From: Rhodobacteraceae bacterium UBA3069
GTDB taxonomy: Bacteria; Pseudomonadota; Alphaproteobacteria; Rhodobacterales; Rhodobacteraceae
Assembly: GCA_002366795.1 (NCBI GenBank)
Contig: DFBX01000068.1
Span: forward strand, 1 to 5,014
Direction of reading: 5' to 3'
Length of the DNA stretch: 5,014 bases
Below the pieces are notes generated by a model. It saw nothing but the letters and a program-made list of their open reading frames with translations, was not told the origin of the DNA and did not search any database. Positions 1-5,014 of this stretch are shown here, piece by piece. The position numbers were made by a program, and so were the translations under genes. How positions within the stretch are numbered: the stretch's first letter is position 1; the number at the start of each line of letters is the position of its first letter.

Positions 1-21
1 TTCGAGGGATAGGGGTATAAT

Positions 22-45
22 AAAGCCGCCCTTGCGGGCAGCTTT
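22..45 (-). terminator. Terminator-like hairpin after the TniQ-like fragment
   Basis: Ten-base arms (22-31 and 36-45) pair around a 4-nt loop with a single C/A mismatch. Read on the minus strand, the loop is GCAA and the stem is followed by an A/T-rich stretch (TTTATTATA) rather than a pure T-run. It lies about 40 bp past the stop codon of the minus-strand gene ending at 87, which is the right side and distance for a rho-independent terminator. The weak T-tract and the mismatch keep confidence moderate. The hairpin could also serve a plus-strand transcript, but the plus-side tail has fewer Ts. Confidence 0.45.
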
Positions 46-86
46 GAATATAGAACATGGCGCATGGGACCGTAAGCCCCATTATG

Positions 87-653
87 TTAAGTGAAGATTT
101 CTTCGCGCAAGTCGGTGACCCGGTAGAGATCTACACCGACCTCAACCTTAGAAAAAACCGGCCGAGCACCTGATCTTTTCAGGCGTCCGACGACTTCACC
201 AACCTGCAGATCATACTGCTCTGCAAGGCGAGCCGGCGTTGTAAAGGTTGCCTTGAACCGGGCCACGCTGGCGGGATCGAACCGTCGGATCTTGTGGTTT
301 TGATCAGCGCCCGTAATCTCCATGACAGCCAGATCAACGATCGGTTCATGTTGATCGACCAGTCGCCAGCCAACTTTTTTGGGGATCTTCAGGTTTGAGA
401 ACGCCTCCATCGAAGACATCCCCACGGTAACAACCTCTTTTTGCAGTTTTACCTCCTCAGGATCCACCAAAAGCGCACCGATCCCTTCTTGGCCGACGAG
501 ACGCACTAAACAGTCGAGAAAACCTCCAAGGATCAAGTGAACGACGGTGATCGCCGGAACCTTGGCCTTTTCTGCGGCTTTTGAAATCGTCACCATCCCA
601 GCAGATGGTTCCTCGATCAAAACCGCTTTTGCCTGAAGCTTCTGATTGATCCG
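87..653 (-). pseudogene. 3' fragment of a probable TniQ-like transposition protein
   Basis: The reading frame is open on the minus strand from a stop at 672-674 down to a TAA at 87-89. Possible internal starts are TTG at 620 (177 aa) and ATG at 596 (169 aa), but protein-like sequence (RRINQKLQAKAVLIEEPS) continues upstream to about 653, so the frame looks like the C-terminal part of a longer protein whose 5' end is missing. The central region contains VGWRLVD. The C-terminal 70 residues (from about IRRFDPASVARF to LYRVTDL) have the pattern of a helix-turn-helix region, with a conserved-looking 'F..PARLAEQY..QVGEVVGRLKRSGARP'-like run. I recall this arrangement from TniQ-family proteins of Rhodobacterales, which help target Tn7/Tn5053-like transposition. 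No catalytic residues are expected in this family. The frame stops being protein-like exactly where the COG2187 remnant begins on the other strand, which suggests a rearrangement breakpoint. The family assignment is from memory of sequence pattern and only moderately certain; a generic HTH protein is the alternative. Confidence 0.5.
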
Positions 654-990
654 CCTGTGATCATCGACTGCCTAGAATTCAACAGGCAACTTCGGCTGGT
701 GGATCCGTTTGACGAGATAGCATTTCTTGGGATGGAGGCCGTTCTTCTCGGTGCAGATTGGGTCTTTGCCGCCTTGGCGACGCAGCTTGCGGAAGCGCTG
801 CGACTGGCCACCACCCGGGCTTCTTGCCTTCTACTGGCGGTACCGCGCGCTTCTGCGGGCAAGGCTTGCGCTTCTTCATCTGGCAGATGAAAAACCACGC
901 ACACCGGAAATGTGGCGTCCCCTGACCTGGCGCTACATCGGTTTGGCAGAGAAGGCCCACATCATGACCCGGCTGCCGGAAGATCCGTGA
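648..990 (+). pseudogene. COG2187 aminoglycoside phosphotransferase-like protein, 3' remnant with frameshift
   Basis: Two plus-strand frames together give the C-terminal part of a COG2187 protein, a kinase-fold family related to aminoglycoside phosphotransferases with unknown substrate. From about 648 the first frame reads DPPVIIDCLEFNRQLRLVDP, then FDEIAFLGMEAVLLGADW and on to LAEAL near 800. This contains the D-C-x-E-F segment that follows the catalytic loop in the family. Near 800-803 the meaningful reading moves to the next frame, which continues DWPPPGLLAFYWRYRALLRA and then a segment containing WRPLTWRYIGLAEKA, stopping at TGA 988-990. The shift is equivalent to one extra base or two missing bases. 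The kinase N-terminus and catalytic HGD region are absent: upstream of 648 the opposite-strand TniQ-like frame takes over. The last 29 bp overlap tail-to-tail with the prs-like gene. With both a 5' truncation and a frameshift, it should be non-functional. Confidence 0.75.
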
Positions 991-1942
991 CATCCCGGTG
1001 CTCGTGAAGCCGGCGGATCGCCCGAGCAAACAGCGGTGCCGAACTAATACGTTCCACACATCGCGCCTGACGATCAGACAGTCGGAACAGCGGCACGGTA
1101 TCGGTGACGATCCAACCTGCAACCGTGCTATCAGCCAACGCCTCCTGCGCGCCGCCGGTGAACAGCCCGTGAGCTGCCATCGCCCAGATATCCCGCGCAC
1201 CCTCGCCCGACAGCGCCTGTGCCGCCCGCACCATCGTCCCACCGGACGCGATGAGATCATCAATGACAAGCACACGTGCTCCTTTTACATCCCCCGCGAT
1301 CAGACTGCCGGACACCACACCGGCACTTCGGCGCTTCTCCATAAGTGAGAAACCGACCGCGCGGCCCAGCCGCTCCTCCAGCGCTTCGCGGAAGAGCTGC
1401 GCGCGTTTGACACCGCCGGGATCGGGCGAAGCCACGCAGACCGGCCCGTCGCCAGCCAGTTCTACCGCCCGATCAATCAGAACTCCGCGATTATCCAGCG
1501 CGAGCGTCTCGCACCGAAACGCGTTCTGAAACGCTGCGATATTGTGCACTTCTGTCGTCACGACACAGTCGGTGCCGACAGCTTCGATGAGCTGGGCGAC
1601 ATAACGTGCATTCAGGGGATCGCGCGGTTTCGTCTGCCGATCCTTGCGGGCATAGGCGAGATAGGGGATCACAGCCGTCACCCGCGCCGCGCCATTGGTC
1701 CGTAACGCGCCGATAAAGAATAACAGCCGACAGAGTTTGTCATTCGGGCTCCCCTCCGGACTGCCGTAAAGCCCCTGAACTACATAGACATCGGCCCCGC
1801 GCACCGCCTCAAGCGGTCTTGCTTTATGCTCGCCATCCTCGAAATCGCGCTCTTCGAGCGCAGACAGAGGCAGGCCCAGTTCTGAAGCGATGGCCCCACC
1901 TAATTCCGACGACGCGGCAAAAGAAAACAGCTTGAGTTCCAT
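962..1942 (-). CDS. prs: Ribose-phosphate pyrophosphokinase (PRPP synthase), accessory copy
   Basis: This 326-aa protein, about normal length for the family, is expected to transfer pyrophosphate from ATP to ribose 5-phosphate, giving PRPP in the cytoplasm. The N-terminal half has FEDGEHKARP (35-44; the classical enzyme has DGE followed by a different loop), PYLAYARKDRQ (93-103) and a conserved His at 133 in TTEVHNIAAFQ. The second half has SPDPGGVKRA (172-181), the flexible-loop EKRR (202-205), the PRPP/ribose-phosphate loop VLVIDDLIASGGTM (224-237) and VTDTVPL (279-285). The loop differs from the usual bacterial DDIVDTGGT and looks closer to archaeal-type DDxISTGGT forms, so this is probably not the housekeeping enzyme. 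ATG at 1942 follows the pncB-like gene by 18 bp with only a weak GGGA ribosome site, suggesting cotranscription. No lesion is visible. Its 3' end overlaps the COG2187 remnant on the opposite strand. Confidence 0.88.
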   Translation of the reverse strand: MELKLFSFAASSELGGAIASELGLPLSALEERDFEDGEHKARPLEAVRGADVYVVQGLYGSPEGSPNDKLCRLLFFIGALRTNGAARVTAVIPYLAYARKDRQTKPRDPLNARYVAQLIEAVGTDCVVTTEVHNIAAFQNAFRCETLALDNRGVLIDRAVELAGDGPVCVASPDPGGVKRAQLFREALEERLGRAVGFSLMEKRRSAGVVSGSLIAGDVKGARVLVIDDLIASGGTMVRAAQALSGEGARDIWAMAAHGLFTGGAQEALADSTVAGWIVTDTVPLFRLSDRQARCVERISSAPLFARAIRRLHEHRDVTDLPAAGS

Positions 1943-1960
1943 GATGGTATGTCCCGCTTT

Positions 1961-2563
1961 TCATTGAAAGTCTTCCGTTTGAGCCGTAGACCAGCGCGCC
2001 ATCCGGCAATCAACCTCGGCAACGGGATTGATAAGCTTGTCGGCCATGCGCACAGGGTAAGTCTGCGTCGGATCCAAGTTCCCCAAGGCGTCGGAGAGGC
2101 GCATGAGCTCCGCTGCCGCATGCGCCCTAGCAGCCTGCAGGTCAGGCGCAGCCCCGACACGATTTCCGCTTCTCATCACGCACTGGATCAAGGGCGTGCC
2201 CTCCTGCGTGTCATCTTCGAGGGAGGTGATGCATAAAATCGGCTCGTTGGGAAAAAAGACAGTTCCTTCCGGCATGGCGTGGACATCGCCGGTGAACCGG
2301 AAATAGGAAAGATAGTCGAGGAAGGCTTGGCCGAATTGTCCACTTCGCGCGAGCCAATTGAGCTCCGTCTCCGGTACGTGCAGGTCTTCGAGGAAAGCGA
2401 GAACCGGTTCAAGGCCTGCCGACATGAAGAAATCGCACCGCTTCGGCAGCTTGCGCACGAAAACCTCAAATACAGCTGTTTCTGTTTCAGCGTTAGCAAG
2501 ATAGGCCTCCATCGTCGCAAGCTGATAAAGGTCCGTTAGCAGGAAGCTCTTGACCGAATCCAT
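1961..2563 (-). CDS. pncB: Nicotinate phosphoribosyltransferase with the catalytic middle deleted in frame, probably non-functional
   Basis: The family (about 430-460 aa) makes nicotinate mononucleotide from nicotinate and PRPP for NAD salvage. This open frame encodes only 200 aa. Residues 1 to about 114 match the family N-terminus: LLTDLYQLATMEAY (8-21), VFEVFVRK (31-38), FFMSAGLEPVLAFLEDL (45-61), FLDYLSYFRFTGDVHAMPEG (81-100) and TVFFPNEPIL (101-110). From about residue 115 the sequence matches the family's extreme C-terminus: PLIQCVMRSGNRVGAAPDL (124-142), AAELMRLSDALGNLDP (150-165) and YPVRMADKL (169-177). Roughly 240 residues in between, including the barrel with the nicotinate and PRPP sites, are absent, with the join near 2215-2230. 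The frame is preserved and the ATG at 2563 is plausible, with a distant GGAG. It lies 72 bp after the DUF2267 gene and 18 bp before prs. Catalysis is very unlikely; this reads as a deletion pseudogene that stayed in frame. Confidence 0.82.
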   Translation of the reverse strand: MDSVKSFLLTDLYQLATMEAYLANAETETAVFEVFVRKLPKRCDFFMSAGLEPVLAFLEDLHVPETELNWLARSGQFGQAFLDYLSYFRFTGDVHAMPEGTVFFPNEPILCITSLEDDTQEGTPLIQCVMRSGNRVGAAPDLQAARAHAAAELMRLSDALGNLDPTQTYPVRMADKLINPVAEVDCRMARWSTAQTEDFQ

Positions 2564-2635
2564 CCCTAATATTCTCCAATTCGCGAAACCGGTGGCAGAT
2601 CATACGTTACCTTCAGGCGCCGCAGTATGCGTCGG

Positions 2636-3064
2636 TCAAACCCGGAAGAGGGTTTGAACTTCCTTGGAAAACGTCCGTTTAACCTGTTCCATTTCACCGC
2701 CCGACACGTGGTTGTCCAACGTGGCAAAGACGGCGTGAACTGCTGCGGGCGCATCCCCCAACGGATCGGTATCGAAGGCCTCCTGTACCTTGGCGAGAAA
2801 GCCGTCGGGGCTGCGTTCGGTCACCGGCGTTTTTGATGGGTCCCAGCCCTCGTAATAGATGCCGCGTATCAAAACGGGCAGTTGCGCACCAAGTTGCGCC
2901 GCCTCGTTGACGCTCAGGTGATCGCGGATGACATGCAATACCTGACGCAAGAGCCTATAGGCGCGTTGTTTGTGATCCCAGCCCGTGTGATCATTGACTT
3001 CATTGATCCAGATATTCGCGGATTCGACTGCAGAATCGATAATTTTCAAACCCAGTGCGCTCAT
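2636..3064 (-). CDS. DUF2267 family protein
   Basis: This is a 142-aa protein of unknown biochemical function. The start is set at ATG 3064 because a strong ribosome site (AAAGGAGG) lies 5 nt upstream; a TTG 10 codons further up would place that site inside the gene. The fold appears largely helical. Features typical of DUF2267 are W29-D30 followed by AYRLLRQVLHVIRDHLSVNE (35-54), the AAQLGAQLPVLIRGIYYEGW segment (55-74), and a C-terminal DNHVSGGEMEQVKRTFSKEV (117-136), where the H-x-S-x-GE motif and the following helix are the recognisable signature. No signal peptide or membrane segment is seen. It is the first gene of the leftward set and faces the divergent gap 3065-3236, so it probably carries the operon promoter. 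DUF2267 genes often sit with stress-related genes, but the role here is inferred only from neighbours. Confidence 0.8.
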   Translation of the reverse strand: MSALGLKIIDSAVESANIWINEVNDHTGWDHKQRAYRLLRQVLHVIRDHLSVNEAAQLGAQLPVLIRGIYYEGWDPSKTPVTERSPDGFLAKVQEAFDTDPLGDAPAAVHAVFATLDNHVSGGEMEQVKRTFSKEVQTLFRV

Positions 3065-3236
3065 GTTGGCCTCCTTTGCTGCACGGCCGATCAAGACACA
3101 TTGTTATTCAACGCGCTTTAACCTGCATTAATTTGGCTTTGGTGTAATGATTAACTGCTTTTGACACTGCGCCGAGCGAGCACAGTGGACTATCAGCGAG
3201 ATACAGGTCTGCTGGGGCGTCGAAAGGCAAGTGGGA
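3065..3236. promoter_or_regulatory. Divergent intergenic region, presumed promoters for both directions
   Basis: This 172-bp gap separates the leftward DUF2267 gene from the rightward M50/CBS remnant, and is the only place where promoters for both could lie. It contains the strong ribosome site of the DUF2267 gene (AAAGGAGG on the minus strand, about 3070-3077) and an A/T-rich section at about 3100-3160. A TTGACA hexamer at 3161-3166 on the plus strand could be a -35 element, but no good -10 follows at 16-18 bp. A short palindrome-like TAATGATTA occurs at 3145-3153. I could not find a convincing FNR/CRP-type TTGATN4ATCAA site. The regulatory role is inferred from position, not from a recognised motif. 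Confidence 0.35.
3070..3077 (-). promoter_or_regulatory. Strong Shine-Dalgarno site fixing the DUF2267 start
   Basis: On the minus strand the sequence reads AAAGGAGG, then 5 nt, then ATG at 3064. It is the best ribosome site in the window and decides for the 142-aa form over a longer TTG-started one. Confidence 0.75.
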
Positions 3237-3698
3237 GTGTTCACAAGGAAGCTGTAACTATTTCCCATTTTGGGCCTTCGCATTAGCCTGAACTTTATCT
3301 GGTTCGCATTGGCAATTCTGAATGTCTGGAGGCTTGCACAAGGATACGTTCCAAGCGTGATCGAGGGGTTGCATGCGAACACCGTCTTGAGTCTTGGCCT
3401 CGACGGTGCGTTGGGATTGTTCTTTTCGATCATTTTACAAGAATTTTCACACGCGCTGGTGGCGCGGCTCTGCGATAATCCAATTTCTGGGATCACTCTC
3501 TTCATCTTTGGCGGTGTTGCGGAAATGCAGGAAGGATCGCCGCGGGCGAAATCCGAATTCCTAATGGCGATTGCCAGACCGATCGTCAGTTAAGTGATGG
3601 TCACCGAGAACGGCACGCTCATAGGAATGCTGGCCATGCGCGACATCATGAATTTCGTGACCCTCCGTCAGGAGATCCGGTTGCTTGACCAAGGTTAA
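3237..3698 (+). pseudogene. Site-2 (M50) metalloprotease with CBS domain, multiply inactivated
   Basis: Intact relatives of about 370 aa are inner-membrane zinc proteases followed by a CBS pair. Here one frame gives VFTRKL, a TAA (3255-3257), then LFPILGLRISLNFIWFALAI and further membrane-like sequence, QEFSHALVARL, ISGITLFIFGGVAEMQEG and KSEFLMAIARPIVS up to a TAA at 3591-3593. The same frame continues with a 34-codon piece, VMVTENGTLIGMLAMRDIMN then FVTLRQEIRLLDQG, stopping at 3696-3698, which matches the tail of a CBS domain. Visible lesions are: a stop at codon 7; the first zinc-binding His of HEFSH replaced by Gln (CAA at 3438-3440); the conserved Gly of AGP replaced by Arg (AGA at 3576-3578); and loss of roughly 220 residues between protease N-terminus and CBS tail, with a stop at the join. 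GTG 3237 is the presumed original start. A downstream TTG (3270) could start a 107-aa peptide, but that would lack a working active site. Clearly a pseudogene. Confidence 0.82.
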
Positions 3699-3782
3699 GG
3701 CGCAATTCGGCGAAGCACCGGATAAATCTCTGATATGCGGGGCCGCCAATGCGCCGTCAGAAGGCAACGCAAAAGGGGCCAT
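3699..3782 (+). other. Short gap before the hydrolase, no recognisable gene
   Basis: These 84 bp between the CBS tail and the hydrolase start contain the hydrolase ribosome site (AAGGGG at about 3773-3778). I see no clear promoter or hairpin, so the hydrolase may depend on transcription from the divergent region upstream through the decayed M50 gene, or on an unrecognised local promoter. Confidence 0.4.
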
Positions 3783-4442
3783 ATGTCCAGAATTGTATCG
3801 GAAAAGACCATCGTATCTGTCGGGCCAAGGGCGCTTGAGGGTTTCCTGCGCCTTCCGCCGAATCCGCTTGGGCTGGTGATTTTTGCGCACGGCGCAGGTA
3901 GTAGCCATCTTAGCACGCGCAACAACTACGTCGCTGAAGAACTGGGTAAACGAGCCATTGCCACACTTCTCTTTGATCTTCTGTCTGAGGAGGAGGCAAG
4001 AGACCGGGCAAACGTTTTCGATATACCGTTGTTGAGTACGCGCATGATTGAGGCGATCGCGTGGACGCGATCCAGTCCAGATGTATCTACGCTTCCTATC
4101 GGTCTTTTCGGATCGAGCACAGGTGCTGCGGCTGCGCTGGTCGCCGCGGCACAAGCCCCCGCCGAGGTTCAGGCCGTCGTCTCGCGCGGCGGACGCCCCG
4201 ACATGGCCGGCGAAGCGTTGCCCAAGGTCAAGGCACCCGTCCTGCTGATCATCGGGGGTGCGGACTACCAGGTCATCGAGTTGAACGAGTTTGCCGCCAA
4301 GCGGCTTGCCTGCCCATACAAGCTCGAGATCGTTCCGGGCGCTACGCATCTTTTCGAGGAACCAGGAACCTTGGAACGGGTGGTAGATCTGGCAGGGGAT
4401 TGGTTCGCATCGAACCTGGCACAAGCCGGAGCGGGATCATGA
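3783..4442 (+). CDS. Dienelactone hydrolase-family alpha/beta hydrolase
   Basis: This 219-aa cytoplasmic hydrolase has a complete alpha/beta-hydrolase triad. The oxyanion-side motif is VIFAHGAGSS (32-41), the nucleophile elbow is G-S-S-T-G (110-114, Ser112), the acid is Asp161 in IIGGADYQV, and the base is His189 in GATHLFEEPG. The segment LLFDLLSEEEARDR (62-75) is typical of the DLH-like subgroup that neighbours or is fused to type I phosphoribosyltransferases. The natural substrate is unknown; ester or thioester hydrolysis is all that can be said. ATG 3783 is chosen because AAGGGG lies about 5 nt upstream; a longer frame from 3735 adds 16 basic residues with no homology-like character. The stop codon overlaps the next gene's start as ATGA, implying translational coupling. 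The frame shows no lesion, in contrast to the decayed gene upstream. Confidence 0.85.
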   Translation: MSRIVSEKTIVSVGPRALEGFLRLPPNPLGLVIFAHGAGSSHLSTRNNYVAEELGKRAIATLLFDLLSEEEARDRANVFDIPLLSTRMIEAIAWTRSSPDVSTLPIGLFGSSTGAAAALVAAAQAPAEVQAVVSRGGRPDMAGEALPKVKAPVLLIIGGADYQVIELNEFAAKRLACPYKLEIVPGATHLFEEPGTLERVVDLAGDWFASNLAQAGAGS

Positions 4443-5014
4443 GCGGATTTCTCAACCGGACCGAGGCCGGAAAGGCTCTTGCCCGTGAACTTGTCGGCAG
4501 GGGCTACACCGATCCGGTCATCCTAGCCCTGCCACATGGTGGCGTTCCGGTGGGGATTGAGGTTGTGCGCGAACTTCGTGCGCCGATGGATCTGGTCATG
4601 GTACGCAAAATCGGCGTTCCCAGACAGCCAGAACTCGCTGCAGCTGCTGTGGTGAACGGCGAAAACCCCCAGATCGTCATCAACGAACGCATTGCTGCGC
4701 AGGCCGGGCTTTCACATGATGAGATTGAACGGCTGGCACAGACACAGCTGGACGAGATAATGCGCCGTCGGGAAATCTACCTGAAGGGCCGCGCTTCAGT
4801 TCCAGTCGAAGGCCGGACGGTGATCATTGTCGATGACGGCATCGCCACCGGTGCCACGATGCGTGCTTCTCTCAAGGCCGTGCGGAAGCGCAAGCCGACG
4901 AAACTGGTGCTGGCGGTACCTGTCGCGGCGCCCGACACGCTTGAGGCGTTACGTGGAGAAGTCGACGAGGTCGTTTGCCTTCTCAAGCCCCAGTTATTGC
5001 TTGGGATTGGCGCG
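4439..5014 (+). CDS. Type I phosphoribosyltransferase, 3' end beyond the window
   Basis: The 192 codons visible start at ATG 4439, which overlaps the hydrolase stop (ATGA), with GGAG 7 nt upstream. The N-terminus MSGFLNRTEAGKALARELV leads to ILALPHGGVPVGIEVVREL (28-46), then LVMVRKIGVPRQPELA (52-67). The PRPP-binding loop is VIIVDDGIATGATM (128-141), followed by LVLAVPVAAPDTLEAL (156-171) and DEVVCLLKP (176-184). This is the COG1926-type predicted phosphoribosyltransferase pattern; its acceptor base is not established, so only PRPP binding can be argued. Intact relatives are about 210-230 aa, so perhaps 20-40 residues lie outside the window. The usual tail after DEVVCL has an aromatic-rich 'PxPFxAxGxWY' segment; here it reads LLKPQLLLGIGA, a slightly unusual ending. 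The gene is probably cotranscribed with the hydrolase. Confidence 0.85.
   Translation, partial: MSGFLNRTEAGKALARELVGRGYTDPVILALPHGGVPVGIEVVRELRAPMDLVMVRKIGVPRQPELAAAAVVNGENPQIVINERIAAQAGLSHDEIERLAQTQLDEIMRRREIYLKGRASVPVEGRTVIIVDDGIATGATMRASLKAVRKRKPTKLVLAVPVAAPDTLEALRGEVDEVVCLLKPQLLLGIGA

Noticed and set aside
54..88. Imperfect inverted repeat AACAT…ATGTT near the left end as a transposon terminus
   Set aside because: The arms are only five matching bases and there is no partner repeat or target duplication in the window.
679..1275. A 198-aa minus-strand open frame
   Set aside because: It overlaps the prs 3' end in another frame and the COG2187 remnant; it is rich in Arg, Cys and Ser, as shadows in GC-rich DNA are.
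3161..3189. A plus-strand promoter with TTGACA as -35
   Set aside because: The sequence 16-18 bp downstream (agtgga region) does not resemble a -10 element.
3128..3505. A 125-aa minus-strand open frame across the divergent gap
   Set aside because: It is antisense to the M50 remnant, has no family-like motif and no convincing ribosome site.
3561..4424. A 287-aa minus-strand open frame
   Set aside because: It lies antisense to the hydrolase, which has a full catalytic triad and a ribosome site; the minus frame has low-complexity, Arg/Ser-rich composition and no recognisable motif.
1..5014. CRISPR array, tRNA, rRNA or a complete insertion sequence
   Set aside because: No regularly spaced repeats, tRNA-like cloverleaf, rRNA sequence or transposase with paired terminal repeats was seen by reading.

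Overview
The window looks like a piece of an alphaproteobacterial accessory region, most likely from the Rhodobacterales. This placement rests on the moderately high GC content, the character of the protein sequences and a resemblance of the first reading frame to TniQ-type proteins of that group. It is inference, because no rRNA or other marker gene is present.

Layout. Positions 1-86 hold a terminator-like hairpin. Positions 87-653 (minus) carry the 3' part of a probable TniQ-like transposition protein with no 5' end. It abuts, near 648, the 3' part of a COG2187 (aminoglycoside phosphotransferase-like) gene on the plus strand (648-990), which also has a frameshift. Next, on the minus strand and transcribed right to left, comes a three-gene set: a DUF2267 protein (3064-2636), a nicotinate phosphoribosyltransferase that has lost its catalytic middle in frame (2563-1961), and an apparently intact accessory ribose-phosphate pyrophosphokinase (1942-962). 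Divergent from it, after a 172-bp gap, the plus strand carries a badly decayed site-2 protease/CBS gene (3237-3698). It has an early stop, an altered HExxH motif and an internal deletion ending in a stop. Next come an intact dienelactone-hydrolase-type alpha/beta hydrolase (3783-4442) and, overlapping it by 4 bp, a type I phosphoribosyltransferase that runs off the right edge (4439-5014).

How it fits together. Three of the encoded families share PRPP chemistry: PRPP synthase makes PRPP, nicotinate phosphoribosyltransferase uses it, and the last gene has the PRPP-binding loop. The companion families (DUF2267, M50-CBS protease, DLH, COG2187) are ones that I recall travelling together in stress or low-oxygen accessory clusters of proteobacteria; I state this from general knowledge and have not verified it. 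The unusual aspect here is selective decay. Three members have lost large segments, while the PRPP synthase, DUF2267, hydrolase and phosphoribosyltransferase genes remain open. The best reading is an accessory metabolic/stress island undergoing erosion, with a transposition-related breakpoint at its left side. I see no clear previously undescribed system. No tRNA, rRNA, CRISPR array or complete insertion sequence is visible.
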